Notes under the pieces: generated by a model | What the model saw: the letters and a program-made list of their open reading frames with translations, nothing else | What the model was told of the DNA's origin: nothing | Database searches by the model: none | In this document: piece after piece, positions 53,170-60,872 of the stretch | How positions within the stretch are numbered: position 1 is the first letter of the stretch | How the letters are laid out: each line of letters opens with the position of its first letter | Translations under genes and position numbers: made by a program | NCBI GenBank assembly: GCA_002726245.1 | Contig: PBSM01000024.1 | Span: 1-64,000 of the forward strand | DNA from: Planctomycetaceae bacterium | Lineage (GTDB): Bacteria; Planctomycetota; Planctomycetia; Pirellulales; Pirellulaceae | Direction: 5' to 3' | Length of the DNA stretch: 64,000 nt

Positions 53170-54060
53170 ATGAGTCATGGAATCAGGTTCGTCGTTCTAG
53201 CCGCCGGAATTGCCGTTTTGTTTCCGACGGCGAGCCACTCGCAGGAATCCGCCGCTGCACTGTTGAAAAAGGCGAATGTAGCGGTGGCGAAGAACGACAG
53301 CTCCGAAGCGGTTCGGCTGGCAAGTGCGGTGATCCAGCAAGTTGGAGAGTCCGCCGCCGAACTGTTAGAGCAGGCTAGTGCGGCGGCGAAGGCTGACAGT
53401 GCCGAAGCAGTTCGCTTGGCGAGTGCAGCGATCCAGCAAGTGAGAGCGTCGGCTTCGACTTATTACTTGCGCGGCCGTGAGCAGTTTCGATTGGGAAAGA
53501 TCAAGGAGTCGGTGTCGGACTTTGACCAGTATGTCAAGTTGGAACCCAAACGCGAATCTCGTCAGTGGGAGCGGGGCATCGCGATGTACTACGCCAAAGA
53601 GTACGATCGAGGTGCCAAGCAGTTCGAGCTGTACCAGACTTTCCACGACAACGACGTTGAGAACTCGGTTTGGCGTTATCTGTGCATGGTCTCGACGCAC
53701 GGGATCGAGAAGTCTCGCAAGGTGATGTTGCCGATCGAGAATGATCGCCGTGTTCCGATGATGCAAGTCTTTGAGCTGTATCGTGGCAACTTGAAATCAG
53801 AGGAAGTGCTCGCTGCTTGCAAGCGTGACGCTCCACCAGCCGAAGTACTTGCCGGCCGATTGTTTTATGCTCATCTATATCTCGGGCTGTACCACGAAGT
53901 TGCCGGCCAAGCCGACCTTGCCGCGAAGTACATCAAGTTGGCGGCCGACAAGGAACTGGCGGACAATCCACGCATCAACCGTTACATGTGGGATGTGGCC
54001 AGAATTCACGCGGAGTTGATGGAGAAGAAGCCGGCTCAACGCGAGACAAACGGAAAGTAA
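53170..54060 (+). CDS. Exported TPR-like protein with duplicated N-terminal segment
   Basis: 296 residues from the ATG at 53170. Signal peptide of about 23 residues (V-V-L-A-A-G-I-A-V-L-F-P-T-A-S-H-S). A 34-residue segment is present twice in tandem (S-A-A-A-L-L-K-K-A-N near 27 and S-A-A-E-L-L-E-Q-A-S near 61, each ending A-V/A-I-Q-Q-V). TPR-like helices follow: Y-Y-L-R-G-R-E-Q-F-R-L-G-K-I-K-E-S-V-S-D-F-D-Q-Y-V-K-L-E-P. Periplasmic scaffold or interaction protein; no enzyme motif. The MFS gene starts 6 bp after its stop, so the two may be co-transcribed. Confidence 0.75.
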   Translation: MSHGIRFVVLAAGIAVLFPTASHSQESAAALLKKANVAVAKNDSSEAVRLASAVIQQVGESAAELLEQASAAAKADSAEAVRLASAAIQQVRASASTYYLRGREQFRLGKIKESVSDFDQYVKLEPKRESRQWERGIAMYYAKEYDRGAKQFELYQTFHDNDVENSVWRYLCMVSTHGIEKSRKVMLPIENDRRVPMMQVFELYRGNLKSEEVLAACKRDAPPAEVLAGRLFYAHLYLGLYHEVAGQADLAAKYIKLAADKELADNPRINRYMWDVARIHAELMEKKPAQRETNGK

Positions 54061-54066
54061 CGACGG

Positions 54067-55365
54067 ATGACGCTAGTCGAGAGCCGGGCGAAACGAGTGA
54101 GCATACTCTGTGCGCTATACGTCGCGCAGGGAATTCCTTGGGGCTTCATGACGGTGGCTCTGATCAGCTATCTCGCGGCTCGTGGTGTAAGCGATACTGA
54201 CGCTGGCAAGTTGACCGCTGTCGTACTCGTGCCTTGGACGTTCAAGCTCGTCTGGGGACCGCTGATCGATACCATGACGATTCGGTCGATGGGCCGCCGT
54301 CGTCCATGGATCATCGGTGCCGAACTGATGATGGCGCTATCGCTCTTGGGCCTGTTGTGGATGGGCGACTTGAGTGACAACCTACAGATGTTGGGCTGGA
54401 TGTTCTTTATTCACAACTGTTTCTCGTCGCTTCAGGACGTCGCGACCGACGCGCTTGCCGTGGATATCCTGCCGCCGGATGAACAGGGTCGCACCAACGG
54501 CATGATGTGGGGAGCGAAGCTGATCGGCAAAGCGTTCGGTGCCTCGGTCATGGCGATGGCGATCGCCACTTGGGGGCTTCCCTCGGCTGTGCTCATTCAG
54601 TTCGTGGCACTGATCGGCATCATGCTGTTTCCAATATTGATGCTGGAGCGGCCCGGCGAGAAGCGTTTTCCGTGGAGCAAAGGGCAGGCGAATCTGTCGG
54701 ACTCCGGTTCCAGCGTGCGTAACCCGGTCGATGTCTTCAAGGATCTTTTTCAAGCCTTCTCTTTGATCACGACTTCGGTGTTCGTCTTGTTTGGCACGAT
54801 CCACACGATTGGCTGGGGCATCGTCGAGGTAGTCACCAAGACGCTTTACACTCAGCAACTCGATTGGACTTTTGTTCAGGTTTCGAACTTCACAGGATTG
54901 GCCGTCTTCGCCGAAATGGCGGGAGCCATCGGCGGAGGTTATCTGGCTGATCGTTTCGGAAGGCGCAAGATCATGACGATTGGGTTTGGCGGCTACGGAT
55001 TACTAGCGATTGTCTTCGGATGTTGTCCACATTTGTGGAGCGAACGTTGGTTTGCTGCGGGTTACTTGTTTCTGAATCCAGGGTTGCTCGCGATGGGAGC
55101 TGTTGGATACTTGTCGATGGGGATGAGAATCTCGTGGACGAAAGCTGCGGCGACAGTGTTTACGGTCTTCATGACAGTCTCGAATATTGCCCATGTGTTG
55201 GGTAACTCGCTGGTCGGACCGTTGCGCGATGGTTATGCCCTTACCTACGAGCAGACATTTATGGTCGCTGGGATCGCGATGTTCCTGCCGCTGTTCTTGC
55301 TTCCGCTGGTGGTACCCGAGCAAGTTGATCGCAGAAAGGATTTGGAATTGAAGGCCCTGTCTTGA
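54067..55365 (+). CDS. MFS transporter, AmpG-like
   Basis: 432 residues with about 12 membrane helices. The start of the protein (I-L-C-A-L-Y-V-A-Q-G-I-P-W-G-F) and the A-helix loop (F-K-L-V-W-G-P-L-I-D, G-R-R-R-P-W-I), plus L-Q-D-V-A-T-D-A-L-A-V-D-I-L in helix 4, match the AmpG/acetyl-CoA transporter branch of MFS. AmpG imports anhydromuropeptides for cell-wall recycling; related members carry other solutes. No ampD, nagZ or anmK gene is next to it; an M20D amidohydrolase follows 40 bp downstream. Confidence 0.82.
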   Translation: MTLVESRAKRVSILCALYVAQGIPWGFMTVALISYLAARGVSDTDAGKLTAVVLVPWTFKLVWGPLIDTMTIRSMGRRRPWIIGAELMMALSLLGLLWMGDLSDNLQMLGWMFFIHNCFSSLQDVATDALAVDILPPDEQGRTNGMMWGAKLIGKAFGASVMAMAIATWGLPSAVLIQFVALIGIMLFPILMLERPGEKRFPWSKGQANLSDSGSSVRNPVDVFKDLFQAFSLITTSVFVLFGTIHTIGWGIVEVVTKTLYTQQLDWTFVQVSNFTGLAVFAEMAGAIGGGYLADRFGRRKIMTIGFGGYGLLAIVFGCCPHLWSERWFAAGYLFLNPGLLAMGAVGYLSMGMRISWTKAAATVFTVFMTVSNIAHVLGNSLVGPLRDGYALTYEQTFMVAGIAMFLPLFLLPLVVPEQVDRRKDLELKALS

Positions 55366-55404
55366 CTTGGATAGATCCAGCGGACAAATCGTGTACTTGC
55401 ACTC

Positions 55405-56607
55405 ATGAGAGTTACGGATATGACGAACAAGACTTATTACGATGAAGCACGCGAGATCCACGACTGGATCACTCAACTACGACGGCAACTACATCGCTTT
55501 CCGGAGTTGATGTACGAGGAAGTGAAGACGAGCGAACTGGTTCGCCAGACGCTCGACGAGCTCGGCATCTTGTATCGGCATCCGATGGCGAAGACCGGGC
55601 TGGTGGCTTCGCTCGGCAACGGGCAAGGACCCTGCGTCGCTCTGCGGGCGGACATGGACGCCTTGCCAATCCACGAAGAAGCGGATGTGTCCTTCCGCAG
55701 CGAATACGACGGCAAAATGCACGCTTGCGGGCACGACTGTCACACGGCAATGCTGCTTGGTGCGGCTCGCCTGTTGAAGCAGCGCGAAGCTGAGATCAAC
55801 GGCACGGTGAAGCTTATCTTTCAACCCGCCGAGGAAGGTGGCGCGGGCGGCCAATTGATGCGCGACGAAGGTGCCTTACAGAATCCAGCGGTCCAGAGGA
55901 TCTTCGGGCTGCACGTTTGGCCGCAGTTGCCGACGCAATCCATTGGTTCACGGGCGGGCGTGTTTCTGGCGGCGTCAGCGTTTCTAGAGATGACTGTCCG
56001 AGGACGTGGTGGTCACGCGGCAATGCCGCATCTCACGATCGATCCCGTCTCGGTAGCGGCGAAGATCATCAGCGAACTCCAGACAATTGTCTCCCGAGAG
56101 CTTGATCCGCTTGACTCAGGAGTGGTCAGCATCGCCGCGATTCACGGCGGCGATGCCTGCAACGTCATCCCACCGGAAGTGCGGATGAAAGGGACCGTTC
56201 GCGCGCTGTCGATGGACGTGCTCATGCATCTGCAACAGCGCGTTCGAGAGATTTCGCATAACATTGCGGAGGCACATCGTTGCGAACTCGAGATAGCCTT
56301 CCCCGGCAACGACTACCCGCCGACGGTTAACGATGGAGAGTGTTGGAACGTGGCCAAGGAGTTGGCAGCGGAACTGAACAGCGACGAGCAGGTTGCCGAG
56401 TTACCGGCGGTGATGGGCGGCGAGGATTTCGCCTACTATACGGAGGAAGTACCGGGCTGCTTCGTAGCGATCGGAGTTCGCAACGAGGAGCAGGGAGCAA
56501 CCTTCGGCCTCCATCATCCGAAATTCAAAGTCGATGAGGATGCCCTACCCCTTGGTACGGCGTTGCACGTTGCGTTCGCGATGAAATCGTTGAACGATTT
56601 AATGTAG
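55405..56607 (+). CDS. M20D family amidohydrolase (N-acyl-amino-acid hydrolase)
   Basis: 400 residues; ATG at 55405, with 55420 as an alternative. Family motifs: R-R-Q-L-H-R-F-P-E-L, R-A-D-M-D-A-L-P-I, M-H-A-C-G-H-D-C-H-T-A (metal Cys and His), F-Q-P-A-E-E-G-G-A-G, G-L-H-V-W-P, M-G-G-E-D-F-A-Y-Y and the C-terminal H-H-P-K-F. These enzymes remove acyl groups from amino acids, such as hippurate, N-acetyl-amino acids or N-acetyl-diaminopimelate. The exact substrate is not decidable. The stop codon TAG (after L-N-D-L-M) belongs to a REPIN-like element. Confidence 0.9.
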   Translation: MRVTDMTNKTYYDEAREIHDWITQLRRQLHRFPELMYEEVKTSELVRQTLDELGILYRHPMAKTGLVASLGNGQGPCVALRADMDALPIHEEADVSFRSEYDGKMHACGHDCHTAMLLGAARLLKQREAEINGTVKLIFQPAEEGGAGGQLMRDEGALQNPAVQRIFGLHVWPQLPTQSIGSRAGVFLAASAFLEMTVRGRGGHAAMPHLTIDPVSVAAKIISELQTIVSRELDPLDSGVVSIAAIHGGDACNVIPPEVRMKGTVRALSMDVLMHLQQRVREISHNIAEAHRCELEIAFPGNDYPPTVNDGECWNVAKELAAELNSDEQVAELPAVMGGEDFAYYTEEVPGCFVAIGVRNEEQGATFGLHHPKFKVDEDALPLGTALHVAFAMKSLNDLM

Positions 56608-56726
56608 CCCTCACGCTCCGCGTGATGTAAGCGGCGTCAAGTTCCGGGTCGATTGCGGGTCGAGATCGACCGGGGAGTTCGCGTTACCACCGCTTCCGCT
56701 ATCCTCACGCGGAGCGTGAGGGCTAC
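56604..56726. repeat. REPIN-like element, copy D
   Basis: gtagccctcacgctccgcgt with gatg on the left and tcacgcggagcgtga with gggctac on the right. The TAG at the left end is the stop codon of the amidohydrolase, and the right end is 10 bp before the next start. Confidence 0.85.
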
Positions 56727-56735
56727 AATGTGGCG

Positions 56736-57185
56736 ATGACGAAGCCGACTCCAGAACCACTCGATCCAGCGATGGTTGCCGAACTAGCCCGGAAAGTTGT
56801 CCAAGAGGACCGCTTTCCGCAACTGGCATCGATTGATGGCGATCAGCCACGTCTTCGCCCGGTCTCTCCGGTGCGAACCGATGGCTTTACGGTTTACGTT
56901 GCGAATCTTCGCAACTATCACAAGACGGTCGAGATCGAAGCCAATCCGAAGGTCGAGTTATGCTATCTCGACGAGGGACACAATCAGGTGCGCATCACAG
57001 GCGTTGCCGAGGTCGTTACCGATCGCGAACTGCTTCAGCAGATTTGGGACGACAATCCGCTCTTGCGCCAATACCTTGGATCAATCGACAACCCCGAGCT
57101 GATCATGTATCGCATCGTGCCATCGCGAGTGCGCTACATGCAGGAATGGGCACTCGAATACTACGACGTACCCTTAGATCGTTAG
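56736..57185 (+). CDS. Pyridoxamine 5'-phosphate oxidase-family flavin-binding protein
   Basis: 149 residues from the ATG at 56736 (a GTG at 56730 is also in frame). The split-barrel pattern is visible: F-P-Q-L-A-S-I-D-G-D-Q-P-R-L-R-P-V-S-P, F-T-V-Y-V-A-N-L-R-N-Y-H-K-T-V-E-I-E-A-N-P-K-V-E-L-C-Y-L and V-R-I-T-G-V-A-E-V-V-T-D. Members bind FMN or F420/heme and often reduce or sense small molecules; the PdxH-specific substrate residues were not identified, so true pyridoxine synthesis is not implied. Cytoplasmic. Confidence 0.8.
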   Translation: MTKPTPEPLDPAMVAELARKVVQEDRFPQLASIDGDQPRLRPVSPVRTDGFTVYVANLRNYHKTVEIEANPKVELCYLDEGHNQVRITGVAEVVTDRELLQQIWDDNPLLRQYLGSIDNPELIMYRIVPSRVRYMQEWALEYYDVPLDR

Positions 57186-57195
57186 GATCGTTCCG

Positions 57196-57291
57196 GAAAT
57201 AACTGTCCGGTTTTCCGTGGCGTAAGCTTCCAGTTTGCGATAATGCGGGTTCGCAAGCTGGAAGCTTACGCCACTTATTTCTCGAACGATC
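57196..57291. repeat. Palindromic intergenic repeat, copy 2 of 2
   Basis: Same 96-bp unit as positions 1-96, one mismatch (T at 57234), which turns one stem G-C pair into a wobble pair. The 23-bp arms are 57217-57239 and 57252-57274. It lies exactly between the convergent stops of the PNPOx-like gene (57185) and the HMGL-like gene (57298), where a two-way terminator would be. Confidence 0.85.
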
Positions 57292-57297
57292 GTTAGT

Positions 57298-58710
57298 TCA
57301 CACGCCGTCGAGTTTGCCTTGGTACTTCTCCCAGTACTCGGGCATCAGCTCTTGGACCTTGGCTTCCAATTCTTCGTCACTGATCGCGGTCATGCGGCCT
57401 TCGACTTCGTATTGGTCCATCACCCAGCGGGCCACTTTGTGAACCTTGATCTTGCTGATGCGATCCGCATCCTTCAGACCGAAGAACTCGTTAACCCAGT
57501 GAGCAACACCGTCGGCACCGCTCTTATCCGTCAAAGCGACGCGGGGCGGACGGTTCAACAGCTTCGTGGTGTCGAATATGTTGTAGATTCGCTCGTCGCT
57601 GCGCAGCCCGCCCGCGTGGATCCCGGCCCGCGTCGTGTTGAAATGCTTACCGACTAGCGGATAGTTCTCCGGAATCGGGAAGTCGATCGAACGCATGTAT
57701 TTCGCCATCTCCGTGATCACTTCGGTTTGAATGCCGCAGAGATCTTCTTTGAGCGAAATGTACTCGATGATCGCGCCTTCAACCGGCGGGTTCCCGCAGC
57801 GCTCGCCGAATCCGAACAGAGTGCCGTTCAACGCGTCACAGCCGTACAGCCACGCGGTCGCTCCGTTGGCATGCGTGCGATGGAAGTCGTTGTGACCGTG
57901 CCATTCGAGCCGATCACTCGGCACGCCGCATTCCTGATTCAGCTTGTAAATCATCTTGGGAACGCTGCGCGGCAACTCGGCGCCAGGATAATGCAGGCCG
58001 AAGCCCATCGTGTCGCAGATGCGAATCTTGACACCTTGATCTTCGGGCACCTGTTCGCTCATCCGCATCAACCGATCTACAAACGGCATCACAAATCCGT
58101 CCCAGTCAGCACGTGTCACGTCTTCCAAGTGACAGCGAGGCCGCACGCCAGCTTCAAATGCAGCATCGACCACTTCGCAGTACGAGTCCATACACTCCTG
58201 ACGACTCTTGAACTTCAGCTTGTTGAAGATGTGGTAGTCCGACGAACTGGTCAGCATGCCCGTCTCTTTCAAACCAGCTTCCTTGACCAGGCGGAAGTCG
58301 CCTTTGACCGCGCGGATCCAGCCGGTGCACTCAGGGAACTCGTGCCCCAGCTCACGACAACGATCCAGCGTTTCGCGGTCATTCTTTGTGTAGAGGAAGA
58401 ACTCGGTTTGACGGATCACGCCGTTCGGGCCGCCAAGCTTGGCGAGCAAATCGTAGAGATGGACCATCTGGTCGATCGTATAAGGTGGGCGAGCCTGTTG
58501 CCCATCGCGGAAAGTCGTGTCGGTGATGAAGATGTCGCGTTTCTTCGCCGAGTTGGGATCGAATTCGACAGGTTGGCCGTCGATGTATTCGATGAGCGGT
58601 CCATCGAAACGGATCTTGGGAGGAAGGCTGTAGTCGAAGACATCTTCCAGCAAATTCGGCTCAGTAGTATCGACCAGTTCATGTGTCTTGCGTGTATCAA
58701 CGACTGACAT
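57298..58710 (-). CDS. HMGL-like enzyme: isopropylmalate/homocitrate/(Re)-citrate synthase family
   Basis: 470 residues from the ATG at 58710 with AAGGAG six bases upstream (the frame is open to 58740). TIM-barrel signature D-T-T-F-R-D-G-Q-Q-A-R-P-P-Y (metal Asp and catalytic Arg), metal ligands in E-W-H-G-H-N-D-F-H, and G-F-G-E-R-C-G-N-P-P-V-E-G. The family condenses acetyl-CoA with a 2-oxo acid. It has no C-terminal LeuA regulatory domain. The D-T-T-F-R-D-G-Q-Q-A start and length near 455-470 are as I recall for (Re)-citrate synthases, so that role is possible; leucine or lysine synthesis are alternatives. An acyl carrier protein gene is 142 bp upstream on the same strand. Confidence 0.78.
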   Translation of the reverse strand: MSVVDTRKTHELVDTTEPNLLEDVFDYSLPPKIRFDGPLIEYIDGQPVEFDPNSAKKRDIFITDTTFRDGQQARPPYTIDQMVHLYDLLAKLGGPNGVIRQTEFFLYTKNDRETLDRCRELGHEFPECTGWIRAVKGDFRLVKEAGLKETGMLTSSSDYHIFNKLKFKSRQECMDSYCEVVDAAFEAGVRPRCHLEDVTRADWDGFVMPFVDRLMRMSEQVPEDQGVKIRICDTMGFGLHYPGAELPRSVPKMIYKLNQECGVPSDRLEWHGHNDFHRTHANGATAWLYGCDALNGTLFGFGERCGNPPVEGAIIEYISLKEDLCGIQTEVITEMAKYMRSIDFPIPENYPLVGKHFNTTRAGIHAGGLRSDERIYNIFDTTKLLNRPPRVALTDKSGADGVAHWVNEFFGLKDADRISKIKVHKVARWVMDQYEVEGRMTAISDEELEAKVQELMPEYWEKYQGKLDGV

Positions 58711-58771
58711 AGTTCGCTCCTTGGTGGCTTGATTCAACATTGCTTATGGATCGAATTGCCCCCAACGAACT

Positions 58772-58826
58772 AAGGTGACAACGAATATGCAACGTACAAA
58801 CGAATTCGCTCATTCGTTGTCACCTT
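58772..58826. repeat. 15-bp inverted repeat between ACP and HMGL-like genes
   Basis: aaggtgacaacgaat (58772-58786) and attcgttgtcacctt (58812-58826) are perfect complements around a 25-nt loop. There is no T-run. It could be a REP element, an operator or an mRNA processing hairpin between the two co-directional genes. Confidence 0.65.
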
Positions 58827-58852
58827 AATTCGTCGAGGGCTATCTCTCTGTT

Positions 58853-59107
58853 TTACACCTCGACGCCTTGTTCCTTACAAATACCTTCGATGAATTCCGC
58901 GGCTGAGCCGACGGTGGTGACAGCCAACGCGGCGTCTTCCTCCATCTCGATGCCGAACTCTTCCTCGAACATGGCGACCAGCTCGATTGATTGTACGCTT
59001 TCGGCGCCCAGATCGGCACTAAAGTTATTCTCCGGTTTAATATCGCCCGCGTCGAGTTGCAAAACGCGAGCGGTCACTTCAATGACACGATCCTGAACAC
59101 TAGCCAT
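58853..59107 (-). CDS. Acyl carrier protein
   Basis: 84 residues, the standard ACP size, acidic, four-helix pattern. ATG at 59107 with AGGAG nine bases upstream. The phosphopantetheine site reads D-L-G-A-E-S-V-Q-S-I-E-L-V instead of the usual D-S-L; the Ser of E-S-V is the expected attachment residue. It is probably not the housekeeping fatty-acid ACP, because no fab genes are near and the motif is altered. It lies 12 bp downstream of the GlmU-like gene and upstream of the HMGL-like gene, all minus strand. Confidence 0.88.
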   Translation of the reverse strand: MASVQDRVIEVTARVLQLDAGDIKPENNFSADLGAESVQSIELVAMFEEEFGIEMEEDAALAVTTVGSAAEFIEGICKEQGVEV

Positions 59108-59119
59108 TCTTTCATTCTC

Positions 59120-60409
59120 CTAGGAACGTTGAGCACGCAGCGCGCGGCGACCCTTCTTGATGGCATCCATCCGCGGCTCCGCAGTGATCTTAAATATTTC
59201 TTCCCACATCGCTTCTTGAGCAGATGTCCATTCGTGATCTCGTCGTCCCATCGCGGTCTTGGCCGTTTCGAAGAGCTTTCGCTTACCGAAGCCTTTGGTC
59301 ACGACGCCTTCCAGGAACCACGCGAACGAAGGAATGAACTTTGGTAGAGGCTTGCCTGTGCCGGCGATCAGCGCCATCGCACCAACATACGAACCGGTGT
59401 TGAACAACGTCCCGATCGACGTCTTCGTATGATCGCCAATCAGCGAACCAACCTTGCGCGAGCCCGTGTCAATGGGGTTCTTGCCATCGAGCATCACAGA
59501 AACGTCAGAGTAGTCATTCTTCAGATCGCTATTGGTGGTTAGCGCGCCGAGGTTGACCCATTCGCCGACGTAGGCGTGGCCCAGAAAGCCATCGTGGTAC
59601 TTGTTCGAGTAGCCTTGAATAATCGATTCTTCGACTTCGCCTCCAACGCGGCACACCGGGCCGATCGAATTGCCTTCGCGGCACTTCGCGCCCAACAAGA
59701 TCGACTTCTTACCGATGTAGCAGGGCCCCTCGATTCTCGTGAAGGGATGAATCTCGGCACCTTCATCGATAAAGACTGGACCGTGTTCGGCATCAATGAC
59801 GACCATCGGATGGACGCTTGCATCTTTCCCGATGTAGACGTCGCTGCGACTGCCGCGAATCGCCGAGGGCTCTTCAACATGCCCGTCGTTGCCGGCTTGG
59901 CCAGCGGCTGTGAAGTCCTTCGTAAGTTGCTCGGGGTTGTTAAGAATCAAGTCCCAAGTGTAGTTCCATGTCGCAACTTTTTCCTCGTATCGTGGACACG
60001 CTTCGTGCGCCGAATCAATCAAGCCATCGATCGAATCGGTGATGAGCTTGCCAAGGTCTTCCCTCGCGATGCGTGCGAACAGGCAGTCGCCATTCTCGTC
60101 GAACGCGACTTGGCTCGGCCCCGTGGGCTCAATGTCAAAACTCTCTGCCTTCACGCGGGCATTCACCAACAGCAGGTCTTCGCCGGCGAGACTTGCGGAG
60201 TTGTTGATTGACCAACTGGACTGCTCACGATAAACGTCCGCCATGTAGTCGGGCACGAAACCCACCACATCGCTGGCACCAATCTTCGCGATCAGCTTCT
60301 CGCCCAGAGACGTCATCCCGCAGCGAAGCTCCCAAATCGGACGGCAAAGGGCAACGGGATCGAAGTTGATTCGCGATTCCGTTTGGCGGTCGAAGAGAAC
60401 TAGCCGCAT
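59120..60409 (-). CDS. GlmU-like sugar nucleotidyltransferase with left-handed beta-helix
   Basis: 429 residues, ATG at 60409 with GGAG eight bases upstream, inside the nagB remnant. The N-terminal 180 residues form a divergent nucleotidyltransferase-like domain without the clear GlmU loop (only L-C-R-P-I-W-E-L-R is notable). From about residue 195 hexapeptide repeats of a left-handed beta-helix follow: [60 protein letters not shown]. The C-terminal part resembles acyltransferases of GlmU. Probably sugar nucleotide activation or acetylation; substrate unknown. The nagB remnant hints at amino-sugars. Confidence 0.8.
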   Translation of the reverse strand: MRLVLFDRQTESRINFDPVALCRPIWELRCGMTSLGEKLIAKIGASDVVGFVPDYMADVYREQSSWSINNSASLAGEDLLLVNARVKAESFDIEPTGPSQVAFDENGDCLFARIAREDLGKLITDSIDGLIDSAHEACPRYEEKVATWNYTWDLILNNPEQLTKDFTAAGQAGNDGHVEEPSAIRGSRSDVYIGKDASVHPMVVIDAEHGPVFIDEGAEIHPFTRIEGPCYIGKKSILLGAKCREGNSIGPVCRVGGEVEESIIQGYSNKYHDGFLGHAYVGEWVNLGALTTNSDLKNDYSDVSVMLDGKNPIDTGSRKVGSLIGDHTKTSIGTLFNTGSYVGAMALIAGTGKPLPKFIPSFAWFLEGVVTKGFGKRKLFETAKTAMGRRDHEWTSAQEAMWEEIFKITAEPRMDAIKKGRRALRAQRS

Positions 60410-60687
60410 GTGGCAACTCCAGGAGGTAGAAGTACTTCGGCTGCCATGCCTCTAGCTGTCGCAGGCAGGCCTTCGTATTCATCCAGGTTGAACGTCGTGA
60501 CTTGGCTGAAGTCGAGGTTCTCTTTGCGAGCGATGTCGGTCAAGCACTTATAGAGGTCTTCGGGCGTTGCTCCAGTCGCCAGGCCCAAAATGGCGTTGGG
60601 CTTCTGTCGCACGACTTCAGCCACGATCTCGGCGCCACGTTGCGACATCGCTTCGTAATCTTCCTCGACCTTAACAGACATTAGCAT
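60400..60687 (-). pseudogene. Truncated glucosamine-6-phosphate deaminase (nagB) remnant
   Basis: 95 codons (ATG at 60687 after AGGAG, or 60681). The first 75 residues are typical NagB N-terminus: [31 protein letters not shown]. After G-L-P-A-T the family sequence stops and 20 unrelated codons end at 60400. A full enzyme has about 260 residues, so the catalytic His and the rest of the active site are missing. The piece still carries the ribosome-binding site of the GlmU-like gene, whose ATG overlaps its stop by 10 bp. Confidence 0.82.
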
Positions 60688-60872
60688 TCAACTCCTGGAT
60701 TGGATTCTCACTGTGGAGGTCCCGGTATGCACGTACTCAAAGGAGACCAGTCGGTATGTCCGAGCCTGCCAGCTTACGACACGCGGAATCGGAAATCAAG
60801 CCGCGCCGCAAAGTCACGTCCTGGCCGACGTGATTGCTAGAATCGCTTTGCTGAGGCCAGCTTAGCCATCGG

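Noticed and set aside
57727-58707. 326-codon plus-strand frame
   Set aside because: Antisense to the HMGL-like enzyme gene, whose catalytic motifs are clear.
58772-58826. Intrinsic terminator after the ACP gene
   Set aside because: The stem is perfect, but no T-run follows on either strand, so I list it only as an inverted repeat.
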